The notes beneath the pieces were generated by a model. The model had not been told where the DNA came from. It was given only the letters and a program-made list of their open reading frames with translations, and ran no database searches. From the NCBI RefSeq assembly GCF_029392815.1, contig NZ_CP113942.1, forward strand, positions 1,116,001-1,180,000: DNA of 64,000 nucleotides. The letters run 5' to 3'. A program made the translations under genes and the position numbers. This document shows positions 38,749-51,616 of this stretch, piece after piece. The first letter of the stretch is position 1; the number at the start of each line of letters is the position of its first letter. The stretch comes from Bifidobacterium sp. ESL0682. Its GTDB lineage: Bacteria; Actinomycetota; Actinomycetes; Actinomycetales; Bifidobacteriaceae.

Positions 38749-40116
38749 TTACTTGGCGAGTTTGCTGAGAATCAGGGCCTCGGTGATGACGTTGTTTTTG
38801 AGGCTGTTCAGGTCGATGGACTCGTTGGGGCTGTGGGCGTTGGCCTTCGGGTCTTCGGGGCCGGTGACCAGTACCTGGGCCTTGGGAAAGATGCGCTGCA
38901 GTTCGGGGATGAACGGAATCGAGCCGCCCTCGCCCTTGTTGATCGGGTCGACGCCGAAGGCCTCACGCATCGCCTCGAGCGCGTCCTGGGTGGCTTCGGC
39001 ATCGGGATCCATGCTCCAACCCATACCGCTGTCGAGCGTAGAGACCGAGACCTCGGCACCGAACGGCGCATGCGAGATGAGGAAATCAGCGACTGCCTTG
39101 GCCGCATCTTCCGGACGCTGGCCGGGTGCAGTACGGACAGAAAGGCGGAACTTGGCCTCATTGGCGATGACGTTGAACGAGCCTTCCACCGGATGGGCGT
39201 CGAAACCGATGACGGAGATGCTCGGCTTGGTCCACAGGCGTGAGGCCAGCGAGCCTGTACCCGCGAAACGATAGGAATCGACCACACCGGAATCGGCGCG
39301 AACACTTGCCTCGTCGAGGTCGCGCTGAAGCCCGCCGATTGGGTCTCCCCCTTCGAGACCCGGAATATTCAGCGCTCCATCTTCGTCGTACATCGAGGCG
39401 ATAAGCATGGATGCGAGAGTATTGGTATCGAGAATCGGGCCACCGAACTGGCCGGAATGCACGGGATGTTCCAGCGCCTTCACGGTGACGTCCAGATCAG
39501 TGTTGCCACGCAGGCTGGTGGTGAGGCTGGGGATTTCAGCACTCCAATTGCCGGAGTCGGCCACAATGATTACATCGGAATCGAATTCGTCCTGATGCGC
39601 CTCGATGAAGGGGATGAAGCTCGGCGAGCCCATCTCCTCCTCACCTTCGATGAAGACCTTGATATTGACTTTGAGGTCGTCGCCCAGCGCATGCAGCGCG
39701 CCGGAATGGATGGCGATGCCACCACCGTCATCGGCCGAGCCGCGACCATAAAGCCTGCCGTCCACTTCGGTGGCCTTGAACGGATCAGTGTCCCATGCCG
39801 AAGCGTCCGGCACCGGCTGAACGTCGTGATGGGCGTAGAGCAGGACGGTCGGCGCGTCGGGGTCCACAATCTTCGAGCCGACAACCTCGAAGGCACCCGG
39901 GGTGCCGTCGGGATTCTTGGACTGGACGACCTTGGTGTCCAAACCGCGCTCCCGTAGCTCGTCGGCGACGAATTGCGCCGAACGACACATGTTCTCGCCG
40001 GTGATGCCTTCGGCAGAGACGGATTTCAACGCCACCTTCCTGCTCAACAGATCAACGACTCGATCGAAATCGCCGTCCACCCGAGAACGTATCTCCTCAA
40101 CCTTCAATGCGGCCAT
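38749..40116 (-). CDS. M20-family metallopeptidase (dipeptidase)
   Basis: Zn-dependent peptidase probably releasing amino acids from dipeptides. The 455-residue protein has the first metal His in LLYAHHDVQPVP, a bridging Asp in GRGSADDGGGIAIH, and the catalytic EE in FIEGEEEMGSPSF, followed by a dimerisation lid domain and HSPNESIDL near the C-terminus (last metal His). The Met at 40116 was chosen because AGGAG lies seven bases upstream; the frame is open further back. It is divergent from the DUF3043 gene. Cytoplasmic. Confidence 0.93.
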   Translation of the reverse strand: MAALKVEEIRSRVDGDFDRVVDLLSRKVALKSVSAEGITGENMCRSAQFVADELRERGLDTKVVQSKNPDGTPGAFEVVGSKIVDPDAPTVLLYAHHDVQPVPDASAWDTDPFKATEVDGRLYGRGSADDGGGIAIHSGALHALGDDLKVNIKVFIEGEEEMGSPSFIPFIEAHQDEFDSDVIIVADSGNWSAEIPSLTTSLRGNTDLDVTVKALEHPVHSGQFGGPILDTNTLASMLIASMYDEDGALNIPGLEGGDPIGGLQRDLDEASVRADSGVVDSYRFAGTGSLASRLWTKPSISVIGFDAHPVEGSFNVIANEAKFRLSVRTAPGQRPEDAAKAVADFLISHAPFGAEVSVSTLDSGMGWSMDPDAEATQDALEAMREAFGVDPINKGEGGSIPFIPELQRIFPKAQVLVTGPEDPKANAHSPNESIDLNSLKNNVITEALILSKLAK

Positions 40117-40259
40117 GTCCTGCTCCTTTTCAAACGCGGTCATATCCACATCGATAATCACACAGCCCCGCGAAAAGCGCCAGAAACCGGTAAAAAATAG
40201 TGTCTATTATCACCATTGAGAACCGCCCAGCGTCGAGGCTTTCCCGTAACCTCAAACAC

Positions 40260-40877
40260 ATGACATGGAATCCTTTCAGCAAGGACAAGAGCACAGACTC
40301 GGCGCAAACGACCGTCGAGCAGACCAACAAAGTACAAGAGACGGAAGGCAAGGGCCGCCCCACGCCGAAGCGCAAGGAAGCTCAGGAGCGTAACCTTCAC
40401 CCTCTCGTTCCCAAGAACCGCAAGGCCGACAGAAAAGCCGCCAAGGAACGTATCAGGAAAAAAGAGGACGAGCAGTACGAGGCTATGCGCACCGGTGACC
40501 TGCCCCATATGCCACGCATCGAACGCGATCCTGTTCATATCTACATCCGCGATTACATTGATGCGCGCTTCAATCTTGCCGAATACTTCATTCCGGTGCT
40601 TTTCGGCGTGATGATCCTTATGCTGGTCATCGCCTTCATCTGGCCGGCGTTCTACACACCTTTGGGCATTTTGATGTACGTTTACATCATCGTCGCGGCC
40701 ATCGATATCTTCCTCATGTGGCACAAGCTCAAGAAGAAGATCGTTGAGAAATTCGGAGAGAAAGCCGTCGGCAAGGGCACACATGTGTGTTCTTATGCCT
40801 GCAGCCGCGCTTTGCAGCTGCGTCGCTGGCGCGTTCCCAAGCCGACTTCGAAGAAGCGCGGCAACTGGCCGAAGTAA
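40260..40877 (+). CDS. DUF3043 membrane protein
   Basis: A 205-residue actinobacterial membrane protein. The N-terminal basic cytoplasmic part has GKGRPTPKRKEAQERNLHPLVPKNRK, which is the DUF3043 hallmark (shortened here: GKGRPTPKRKEA). Two membrane segments, IPVLFGVMILMLVIAFIWPA and LGILMYVYIIVAAIDIFLMW, are followed by a basic tail. The start at MTWNPFSK is the conserved one; an upstream ATG at 40200 is also in frame. The function is unknown, though it is widely conserved in actinobacteria. A terminator follows the stop by 26 bases. Confidence 0.88.
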   Translation: MTWNPFSKDKSTDSAQTTVEQTNKVQETEGKGRPTPKRKEAQERNLHPLVPKNRKADRKAAKERIRKKEDEQYEAMRTGDLPHMPRIERDPVHIYIRDYIDARFNLAEYFIPVLFGVMILMLVIAFIWPAFYTPLGILMYVYIIVAAIDIFLMWHKLKKKIVEKFGEKAVGKGTHVCSYACSRALQLRRWRVPKPTSKKRGNWPK

Positions 40878-40903
40878 GCCAGTCATCCAAACGCTAGAGT
40901 TTC

Positions 40904-40940
40904 CCGTGAATATGCCTTGAGCGCTATATTCACGGGTTTT
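40904..40940 (+). terminator. Terminator after DUF3043
   Basis: Stem CCGTGAATAT / ATATTCACGG with a 12-base loop, followed by GTTTTCTT on the plus strand. It separates the DUF3043 gene from lpd. Confidence 0.85.
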
Positions 40941-41014
40941 CTTATATTGGCATCATACCATTCCCCGACCTTTCGGAAACCTCATGAGGGTCGGCGGAGA
41001 TTCCGGAGGCAGCC

Positions 41015-42577
41015 ATGCAGACCAATCATTTCGACATCGCCATCATCGGCGGCGGCCCAGGCGGTTATGCCACGGCGCTGCGCGCCTCTCAGCTGGGACT
41101 TTCGGTGGCCTTGATCAATCGAGAGGACAGGATTGGAGGCACCTGCCTCAACCGGGGATGCATACCCTCAAAAGCACTCATCACCGCCACCCGAGCGATG
41201 CGCAACGTCGGCGACGCCGGACGTATGGGCATCAACGCGAGAATCGGCAATGTCGATTTCCCAAAATTGGCCGCGTTCAAGGACCAGGCCGTCACTTCGA
41301 TGACCGATGGCCTGGCCTCATTGCTCGAGGCGCGAAAAGTAACCGTAATCCGCGCAGAGGCCTCGATAACAGCCCCACACACTGTCTCCATCGAATATTC
41401 GGATGGGGATGACGAGTCAACAGCACGTATCACCAGTTTGCAAGCGGAGCATATCGTCGTGGCGACAGGATCCCGCCCTCGTCCGATGCCCGAGCAACCG
41501 TTCTGCGGAGCACTGATTGACTCCACACAAGCGCTGGCTCTTCCTCGATTCCCCCAATCCGCCGTCGTCATCGGAGCAGGTGCCGTGGCCGTGGAATTCG
41601 CTTCGATGTGGAACGCGGCAGGCGTGGATGTCACCTTGCTCATCCGGCACGAACGGGTGCTTTCACACGCTCATCGACGCACCGCAATGGCATTGACACG
41701 GGCATTAAGCAAGGATGGCATCCACATCGTCACTCACAGCGAGGTCACTGATATCAAAGTCGGAAGCCTCCCATCCGAACTGCGCCATGAGCCATACAAC
41801 GCCAACTCAGAGACCGCAATCACCGGCAGCAAGGCGGATTCGGAACAACCTCGCGACGCTGTACATGATGAAAACCCTGGCTTGACAGGAGCCATCGTCA
41901 CCTATCACACCGATCGCGATGAAACAGAACAGCAATGCAAAGCCGACGTGGTGTTAAGTGCAATCGGCCGCGATCCGAACACCGATGGGGATTGGTTCGC
42001 CACAGCAGATATCGACTTGGACGAACACCGACTTGTCAAAACAGACGCTTACGGACGTACCAGCCAACCGGGAATCTGGGCATTGGGCGACATCACGCCG
42101 GGCCCGGCCCTCGCCTATCACGCCTTCGAACAGGGCATCGTCATCGCCGAATCCATCGCCGGCCTCGACCTCGAACCGGTGAACGACGACACCATACCCG
42201 AAGTCGTTTTCTCAACCCCAGAATTCGCCAGCGTCGGATTGACCATAGACGAGGCCAAAAACCGCAAGGACATCATCGAAGCCCAAGAGACCGCCTACCC
42301 GATGATGGGCAATGCCCGCGTACTCATGAGCGGAGAAGCCGCCTCCCTGTCTCTGGTTTCCGGAACCTATGCGGACCGACCGGACACTCCGGTGGTTTTG
42401 GGCGTTCACATGCTTGCCCCGGATGCCGGAGACCTTATCGCCGAAGCGGAGGAACTGGTCGGCAACCGTGTGTCTTTGTCCGATGCGGCACGCTTGATTC
42501 ATCCACACCCCACGTTCAGCGAAGCACTAGGCGAGACGCTGCTCAAGGCCGACGGGCGTCCGTTGCACACCAGATAG
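41015..42577 (+). CDS. Dihydrolipoyl dehydrogenase family flavoprotein
   Basis: FAD/NAD pyridine nucleotide-disulphide oxidoreductase, 520 residues. The FAD-binding AIIGGGPGGYATALRA and the redox-active disulphide GGTCLNRGCIPSKALI are clear, as are the NAD-binding VVIGAGAVAVEFASMW, the second FAD motif GIWALGDITPGPALAYHA, and the C-terminal HPHPTFSEALGE with the catalytic His. About 40 residues more than usual lie in a hydrophilic segment near 248-300 (with GSKADSEQPRDAVHD). Bifidobacteria usually lack a complete pyruvate dehydrogenase, so the partner and the exact role (Lpd or another disulphide reductase) are uncertain. RBS GGAGG. Confidence 0.85.
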   Translation: MQTNHFDIAIIGGGPGGYATALRASQLGLSVALINREDRIGGTCLNRGCIPSKALITATRAMRNVGDAGRMGINARIGNVDFPKLAAFKDQAVTSMTDGLASLLEARKVTVIRAEASITAPHTVSIEYSDGDDESTARITSLQAEHIVVATGSRPRPMPEQPFCGALIDSTQALALPRFPQSAVVIGAGAVAVEFASMWNAAGVDVTLLIRHERVLSHAHRRTAMALTRALSKDGIHIVTHSEVTDIKVGSLPSELRHEPYNANSETAITGSKADSEQPRDAVHDENPGLTGAIVTYHTDRDETEQQCKADVVLSAIGRDPNTDGDWFATADIDLDEHRLVKTDAYGRTSQPGIWALGDITPGPALAYHAFEQGIVIAESIAGLDLEPVNDDTIPEVVFSTPEFASVGLTIDEAKNRKDIIEAQETAYPMMGNARVLMSGEAASLSLVSGTYADRPDTPVVLGVHMLAPDAGDLIAEAEELVGNRVSLSDAARLIHPHPTFSEALGETLLKADGRPLHTR

Positions 42578-42678
42578 ACTTACGCGTGCGTCAACCGTCC
42601 GGCATCGCCGGACTTCCGCCACCACTGATACCATAATCAACCAGTACGTCCATTTTTAATAGGCAAGTGAGGGAGTAG

Positions 42679-43473
42679 ATGGCCAAAGAGAAAAAGGCGA
42701 AGAAGGACAAGAAAAAGGGTCCGAAAATCATTGATCAGATTCGCCAGATCTACAAATACACTCGCGCGGAGGACCAGGCACTCCCCTGGCTGCTGGCCGC
42801 GGCGTTCCTTCTACCGGTGGTCATCGGCGTTGTAGTCGGCCTCTTCCTGCACTGGGGCTGGCTCATGTGGATCTTCATGGTGATTCTGCTGGTCATGATC
42901 GGCGTGCTGCTGTTCACCATGACATTGACCAGGCGTGCCGACAGGGTGGGTTACGCCAAGCTTGAAGGCCAGCCGGGAGCTGCCATCAGCGTGCTCGGCA
43001 ACATCAACAAGGCCGGATACACCTTCCCGCAGACTCCGGTATGGATCGATCCCAAGACCAAAGACGCCATCTGGCGCGGTACCGGCTACAACGGCATCTA
43101 TCTGCTGGCGGAAGGCAACCCAAGCCGCACCAAGCGTGCGCTCGAGCGCCAGGAACAGGCCATTAAAGGCATCACCGCAGGCAGCGAAATCCCTGTCTTC
43201 TGCATTTCCGTAGGAACCGCCGAAGGCCAGGTAAGGCTGAAAGACCTGCGTAGCAAAGTCATCAAATGCAAGAGCTATGAGCCGACCGATCATTCGTTCT
43301 TCCTGATGAAGAAGATTCATCCGCGTCGCCGTTTCGTGCTCACCAAGGCAGAACTCGAAACCCTGAACGACCGCCTGCGCACCCTGCAGGAGAAGCGCGG
43401 ACTCGGCATTCCGAAGGGCATGGATCCCACACGCCCGCAGCACATCAGCCGCAGAGCCATGCGCGGCCGGTGA
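42679..43473 (+). CDS. DUF4191 membrane protein
   Basis: A 264-residue actinobacterial protein. The very basic start (KKAKKDKKKGPKIIDQIRQIY) leads into two close membrane segments, LPWLLAAAFLLPVVIGVVVG and WLMWIFMVILLVMIGVLLF. A cytoplasmic domain with LEGQPGAAISVLGNI, DAIWRGTGYNGIYLLAEG and ARRRFVLTKAELETL-like sequence follows. This is the DUF4191 arrangement. It lies directly upstream of glnA with a terminator between them, the same pairing seen in other actinobacteria. RBS GAGGGAG. Function unknown. Confidence 0.9.
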   Translation: MAKEKKAKKDKKKGPKIIDQIRQIYKYTRAEDQALPWLLAAAFLLPVVIGVVVGLFLHWGWLMWIFMVILLVMIGVLLFTMTLTRRADRVGYAKLEGQPGAAISVLGNINKAGYTFPQTPVWIDPKTKDAIWRGTGYNGIYLLAEGNPSRTKRALERQEQAIKGITAGSEIPVFCISVGTAEGQVRLKDLRSKVIKCKSYEPTDHSFFLMKKIHPRRRFVLTKAELETLNDRLRTLQEKRGLGIPKGMDPTRPQHISRRAMRGR

Positions 43474-43479
43474 TCTCAT

Positions 43480-43510
43480 CCTCTTGTGACCAAATCACGA
43501 GAGGATTTTT
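43480..43510 (+). terminator. Terminator between DUF4191 and glnA
   Basis: Stem CCTCTTGTGA / TCACGAGAGG (one G-T pair) with a 5-base loop and trailing ATTTTTC on the plus strand, placed six bases after the stop codon. Confidence 0.85.
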
Positions 43511-43659
43511 CATATTTAATTCGTTTGATAGCTCTTGATAATGTCACGAATTACAGCTGAAAATCACATTCCGAAACATATTCGTAACCCAATAAGCGAC
43601 CCGTTGAAATTCATTACCCTACACTTGAACATTGTTAGAACAACGAAAGGAGCGGTCCA

Positions 43660-45096
43660 TTGACTGCACTCGAAACGAAGGAAGACCTCGAAGCCCTCAT
43701 CAACACGGAAGGCGTGGAATACATCTCCGTGCGCTTCACTGACCTGCTAGGCGGCCAGCAGCACTTCACGGTGCCTGCCAGCGAATTCCTCAAGGATGCC
43801 TTCACCGACGGCGAGCCGTTCGATGGTTCCTCCATCCGCGGTTTCCAGGCCATCGAGAACTCCGATATGAAGCTCGTACCGGACGTCTCCACCGCATTCA
43901 TCGATCCGTTCCGCAAGCACAAGACGCTCGTTGTCTCGCATTCTGTGGTCGACCCGATCACGATGGAACCCTATTCGCGCGATCCGCGTCAGGTGGCTGC
44001 CAAGGCCGAAGCCTACATCAAGTCGACCGGCGTGGCCGACACCGCCTGCTTCGCTCCCGAAGCTGAGTTCTTCCTCTTCGACAGCGTGCGCTATGAGAAC
44101 ACGATGCAGCGTTCCTTCTACGAGGTTGATTCCGTCGAAGCACCGTGGAACACCGGCGCCGAAGTCGAGGCCGACGGTTCGGCCAATGTCGGCTTCAAGA
44201 ACCGCGTCAAGGGCGGCTACTTCCCGCCGGCACCGCAGGACCACAACCAGGACCTGCGCGACGACATGGTCGCCAACCTGCAGAAGGTCGGTCTGATTCT
44301 CGAGCGCAGCCATCACGAGGTCGGCGGCGCTGGCCAGCAGGAGATCAACTACCGTTTCAATACCCTGCAGCACGCCGGTGACGACCTGCAGAAGTACAAG
44401 TATGTCGTGCACGAGACCGCATTCGAGGCCGGCAAGGCCGTGACCTTCATGCCCAAGCCCATTGCAGGCGACAACGGTACCGGCATGCACTGCCACCAGT
44501 CGCTCTGGAAGGACGGCAAGCCGCTCTTCTATGATGAGAACGGCTACGGCGGCCTCTCCGACATCGCCCGCTGGTACATCGGCGGCCTTATCAAGCACGC
44601 TTCCTCGGTGCTCGCCTTCACCAACCCGTCGCTCAACTCCTATAAGCGCCTGGTGCCCGGCTATGAAGCTCCGACGAACCTCGTCTACTCGGCTCGCAAC
44701 CGTTCGGCCGCCATCCGCATCCCGTTCGCCGGCACCGCTCCTGCGGCCAAGCGCATCGAGTTCCGCGTCCCCGATCCTTCCTGCAACCCGTTCCTCGCCT
44801 TCTCGGCCCAGCTGATGGCCGGCATGGACGGCGTCCTGAACCACATCGAGCCTCCGGCTCCTGTCGACAAGGATGTCTACGAACTGCCGCCAGAAGAGCT
44901 GGACAACATGAAGCACGTTCCCGCTTCTCTCGACGAGGCACTCAACGCCCTTGAGGAAGACAACGACTTCCTGACCGCAGGCGACGTCTTCACTCCCGAT
45001 CTCATCGAGACTTGGGTCTCCCTGAAGCGCGACGAGATCAACCAGCAGCGTCTGGCCCCGACCCCGCTTGAGTACGAGCTCTACTTCAACTGCTGA
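43660..45096 (+). CDS. glnA: Glutamine synthetase type I
   Basis: ATP-dependent amidation of glutamate; a dodecamer. The 478-residue protein begins at a TTG preceded by GAAAGGAG. The beta-grasp domain ([38 protein letters not shown]) is followed by the catalytic domain with [22 protein letters not shown], and the adenylylation loop [16 protein letters not shown], whose Tyr is the usual adenylylation residue of GSI-beta. It is therefore probably controlled by adenylylation. A dyad TTGTTAGAACAA lies at 43632-43643, just before the RBS. It is intact. Confidence 0.97.
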   Translation: MTALETKEDLEALINTEGVEYISVRFTDLLGGQQHFTVPASEFLKDAFTDGEPFDGSSIRGFQAIENSDMKLVPDVSTAFIDPFRKHKTLVVSHSVVDPITMEPYSRDPRQVAAKAEAYIKSTGVADTACFAPEAEFFLFDSVRYENTMQRSFYEVDSVEAPWNTGAEVEADGSANVGFKNRVKGGYFPPAPQDHNQDLRDDMVANLQKVGLILERSHHEVGGAGQQEINYRFNTLQHAGDDLQKYKYVVHETAFEAGKAVTFMPKPIAGDNGTGMHCHQSLWKDGKPLFYDENGYGGLSDIARWYIGGLIKHASSVLAFTNPSLNSYKRLVPGYEAPTNLVYSARNRSAAIRIPFAGTAPAAKRIEFRVPDPSCNPFLAFSAQLMAGMDGVLNHIEPPAPVDKDVYELPPEELDNMKHVPASLDEALNALEEDNDFLTAGDVFTPDLIETWVSLKRDEINQQRLAPTPLEYELYFNC

Positions 45097-45119
45097 GTCC
45101 GTTTCTTTCGGCAATAAAT

Positions 45120-45156
45120 AAGATGCCTGCCACTTTATTGAAGTGGCAGGCATCTT
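45120..45156. terminator. Bidirectional terminator between glnA and mrp
   Basis: A perfect 16-bp stem, AAGATGCCTGCCACTT / AAGTGGCAGGCATCTT, with loop TATTG lies between two convergent genes. T runs are short on both sides. Confidence 0.8.
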
Positions 45157-45301
45157 GCTGTTGTAAGTCTGGACATCTTTTGATAGGTAATCGCAGAAAT
45201 CAGATTGACGATATTTCGTCTTCATTGCAATGATGAGTGTCTCACAGCCATTGCAACAATGCACCATGCACTATTGCAATGTTGAGATATTTCCGCCGCT
45301 A

Positions 45302-46425
45302 CTACCGCATCAAGGTTTCGGCCAGATTCTTGAATGAATCGGCCAAGCCTGATGAAGCAAGAGTGCCGTCCGGATTGAGCACGGCTGGGCGGCCGGACTC
45401 GTCGATTTCACGGATTTCAGGCTGAAGTGGCAATTGTGTCAGCAACGGAACATCATAGCCAAGCGCTTCACTCAGTTGTTCCGAGACACGCTGGCCACCA
45501 CCTTCGCCAAAGATGCGCAGACGCTCGCCCTTGTGGTCGAAATAGCTCATGTTCTCGACCACACCGCGCACTTTCATCGGCACCTGCAAGGCGACCAGGC
45601 CGGAACGTACGGCAACATCGGAGGCACTGGGCTGCGGGGTGGTGACCACGACCAATTCGGCATTGGGCAACGCCTGCGCCACGGATATGGCCATATCGCC
45701 GGTTCCGGGGGCCAGATCAAGCAAAAGAACATCGGGGCTTCCCCACCACACATCGGCAAGGAATTGCTCAAGCGAACGCTGCAGACGCGGACCGCGCCAA
45801 AGAATCGCACGGTCGGCTCCGGCAAACATGCCAATGGAGATCATCTTGACCCCCAGGCCACCACTGGCATCAGCATGCCATTTAAATCGGTCGGCCGAGA
45901 ATGAACACCGAATAAAGAAGGCAACGAGAACCCATAAATATCGGCGTCAATGGCAGCCGTATCGTAGCCGAGTGCCGAGAACGTCGCCGCAAGATTGGCT
46001 GTGACCGATGATTTGCCTACACCACCCTTGCCGGAAGCGATGGCGAAGATTCTGGTTTTCGTTCCAGGTTTGTTGAAGGGATTCTGCCGACGTTCGGCCT
46101 TGAGCTCACCCACGAGTTTCTCAAGCTTGTCCCGGCTCATCGCGCCTATTTCGATGTTCGGTGTCAACTTCGCGTCGGGATAGGTGAGCACAGCTTGCGT
46201 AATGCGTTCGCTGATGGTCCTGGAAAGCGGGCAGCCAGGTACGGTGAGTTCAACATGAACAGTGAGATCGTAATGGTTAGCGCCATCGTCGCTCTTGACT
46301 GCTTTGATGGCGGGAATCATCCCCAGATCGGTGACGGAACGGCCAAGTTCCGGATCGATGACATGGCTCAAACGCTCGTAAACCTGTTGTTCAATCCTCT
46401 GCTCAATCGTGCCGTTATCCGTCAT
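45302..46425 (-). pseudogene. mrp: Mrp/NBP35 family iron-sulphur carrier ATPase, one frameshift
   Basis: Scaffold/carrier for Fe-S cluster assembly. The N-terminal MIP18-like domain (VIDPELGRSVTDLGMI) precedes a P-loop domain with IASGKGGVGKSSVTANLA. The frame breaks at 45848-45852: the coding strand has GGGGG, and adding one G yields VVAWGVKMISIGMFAGADRA, restoring 374 residues. Later motifs LLLDLAPGTGDMAISVAQ and VVENMSYFDHKG are clear. No CxxC is seen near the C-terminus, as in other actinobacterial members. The Met at 46425 follows AAGGA. A homopolymer sequencing error is the likely cause. Confidence 0.88.
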
Positions 46426-46506
46426 TGCGTTTCCTTTTCTCACTCGCTTTCCACTGTATCGTTTCCCGGTAAGGCTCGCCAGTACCTCATTGCCCGATGC
46501 ACGACA

Positions 46507-49359
<2,853 letters not shown>

Positions 49360-49465
49360 TCATTCATTCATATCAAACCTGAAATTGCAATATATTCAGG
49401 CGCTGTCACGTACTGTTTCGATTGTACGGTCACGGCGGGAAGGAACCGCGAGAAGGTTGACGGCC

Positions 49466-51616
49466 TTATGCATTGAGTGAACGGAGGAACTGCGCCTGTG
49501 CCATGTCGATGCCATCATCGGCGCTGTCGTCCATGCGGGCGGCCGCGACCGAAAGCGTACGTGCCGGCACGAACATGGCCTTATCGACACTCACTTTGGC
49601 GGCCTCGCGCACGATGTCGGCAACCTCGGTATGAGGCCAGACCGGAAGATCATGGGAAGCCAGCACCTGCTGGGCACTTTCGAAGGAGACCGGCACCAGG
49701 ATGCACTGCGATTCGGCCCGTGCCAGAAGCTCCTGCAATTCACCGTCAAGCGAGGCGATCTTGCCCGGTGAGATGTGCTCGCTCATGATGTAGCAGGCAA
49801 CCGCCACATCGAAATCACCGAGCATCCATTCGGCATAGGCTAAGCGGTAATAGGCGTACGCTGCATCGTCCCGATCCAGAGAGACGCGCAGGGCGTTGAG
49901 ACAGGCGGCACGAGCGGAATTCCAATCTTCCTCGCGTGCCAGCTGCACCGCAAGCCGCATGTGCGAAAGCGGGTAGGCGGGCGCATAGGAGACCATCATG
50001 TTCAGGTGCGGCAACGCGGCCTTGGCCCCCTGCAATTGCGCCAGAATATCGGCGAGTTCCATGTGTGCGTAAAAGAGGTTGTCAGGGATGAGCACGGTGC
50101 GCTCGTCGCTGGTGGCGAATAGCCGGTTGTAGACCACACGTTCGGCGTAGGAATTGAAATAGCGCGGAGCCCCGGTGCCAGCATACAGAGCGTCGATCTT
50201 GGAAACGGCTTCATCAAGTGAGGCGATGGCCTGGTCGACTTGGCCGGAGAAGAGCAGATCGCGGGCTTTCACACGCTGCGCATCGAGATCCTTCGCCAAA
50301 GTGAAATCAAGGTCCGGAGTGTCCACGCCGTCGATAAGCGCACTGCTCACCGCGGGAGCGAGCCTGTTCAGTTCGGGGTCGCCGTTCGCCTCGACGATTG
50401 CCATGGCGCGTTGCGCCTTGGAGACACTGGGCATGCTCTCATCGGCAGCGATACGGTGGAAGTCGGAGACCGCACGTTGCAACAGGTCGGCCCGCTGAAT
50501 CGAAAGACCGGTGATGTTGTCGGTTCCCAGAACCCTGCTGGCCTCACCGTTGAGCGTGACATCGGAGAGTTCAGGTTCCTCCTGGCTGCCCAGAGGCGAG
50601 AACCGCTTGTCGCGCAAGGTGAACTGAGGATTGGGGTTACGAGGAATCGCCCCGTTGATGTTGAGCGAGGCTCCGAACGCGCTATATGTAGCAATCGGAT
50701 TATTCAGTCCATCTGTTTTGAGATGACGCATGAATGCTTCACGCGTGAAAGTCACGGTCGCCATATTGTGTGCTGTAGGGCCGCTGCGCAGTACCGCCAA
50801 CGGGTCGTTGCCGTCCTCGTGTCCATCCTCAGCCTCGTTGTCAGCGTCGATAGTCCCTTGCTGCCCGCCTTGTGGCACGGAAAGGGCGATGCTGTCAAAA
50901 TCAACGCCTTTCATCAAATCCTCGAATTGAGCGTCGGTCTGGTCCTCGTCTCTGTTGGTGTCGCCGGATTGACCGTCTGAAGAATCAGCATCGTCTGAGT
51001 TTCCGTTCTCGCCATCACCGCTTGGGCGCGCGGAGCCGACGCCCTCGTCTGAATCCTCGTTCGGACTCACTGACGAATTCGCTTCATCTGAGGCAGAGGA
51101 ATCCTGTGCCGACGGCTGGGCGAACGGCATGGCATCGCTGCCGGCGGTCATGGAACCGGAATGGGTGGGGTCACCGTGGATGTCACCGTCTTTGGGATCG
51201 GCCTTCGACCCTCCCCTGCGCATATCCGCGGAAGGCATACGTTCGAACGCTCCCAGCGCCTGCGCCATCAGCTTGGAAATCGCAGAATCCTGCTGAGCAA
51301 CAGCCTCCTCCAACCCCATGGAATCGATACGAATGGAGACGTTGTTCACTGACTCGTCGGCTCCGAAGCACAACGCGGCGATAATCAGGCCGACACGCAG
51401 GTTGTATCGCTCGCTCATCGCAGTACGTTCCTCGTCGCTCAGCGAAACCCACGCATGGCTGCGCTCATCGTATCGGCTGGCCGGCATCATCGTGCGCCCG
51501 GCCGTGGTGAATGACACTGCCACATTGCCTTCGGAAAGGTTGGAGCGGAATTCCGTATCGAAACGATACGGCAGTCTCAAGCGCCGCAACAAAGTGGAGA
51601 CGGTCTGACGATACAC
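49466..51616 (-). CDS. C-terminal part of a large TPR-like protein
   Basis: Read as its own frame this starts at a GTG and encodes 716 residues, but the sequence upstream in the same frame is also open and continues the preceding gene once one base is added. Residues ~135-270 are low-complexity and acidic. The C-terminal ~300 residues are helical and TPR-like (AHMELADILAQLQGAKAALP, AAYAYYRLAYAEWMLGDFDV). It has no signal peptide or membrane segment. I do not recognise a named family. It is probably a scaffold or interaction protein. It is encoded downstream of, and overlapping, the N-terminal part. Confidence 0.65.
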   Translation of the reverse strand: MYRQTVSTLLRRLRLPYRFDTEFRSNLSEGNVAVSFTTAGRTMMPASRYDERSHAWVSLSDEERTAMSERYNLRVGLIIAALCFGADESVNNVSIRIDSMGLEEAVAQQDSAISKLMAQALGAFERMPSADMRRGGSKADPKDGDIHGDPTHSGSMTAGSDAMPFAQPSAQDSSASDEANSSVSPNEDSDEGVGSARPSGDGENGNSDDADSSDGQSGDTNRDEDQTDAQFEDLMKGVDFDSIALSVPQGGQQGTIDADNEAEDGHEDGNDPLAVLRSGPTAHNMATVTFTREAFMRHLKTDGLNNPIATYSAFGASLNINGAIPRNPNPQFTLRDKRFSPLGSQEEPELSDVTLNGEASRVLGTDNITGLSIQRADLLQRAVSDFHRIAADESMPSVSKAQRAMAIVEANGDPELNRLAPAVSSALIDGVDTPDLDFTLAKDLDAQRVKARDLLFSGQVDQAIASLDEAVSKIDALYAGTGAPRYFNSYAERVVYNRLFATSDERTVLIPDNLFYAHMELADILAQLQGAKAALPHLNMMVSYAPAYPLSHMRLAVQLAREEDWNSARAACLNALRVSLDRDDAAYAYYRLAYAEWMLGDFDVAVACYIMSEHISPGKIASLDGELQELLARAESQCILVPVSFESAQQVLASHDLPVWPHTEVADIVREAAKVSVDKAMFVPARTLSVAAARMDDSADDGIDMAQAQFLRSLNA

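Noticed and set aside
43747..45267. A 506-codon minus-strand frame opposite glnA
   Set aside because: It has no RBS or recognisable motif; glnA on the plus strand is unambiguous.
45848..45852. Programmed ribosomal frameshifting at G runs (for example in mrp, argF, ecfAAT)
   Set aside because: The sites lie at unrelated points in many housekeeping genes, without slippery heptamers plus downstream structures in common, and all need the same single-base gain. Homopolymer error explains them more simply.
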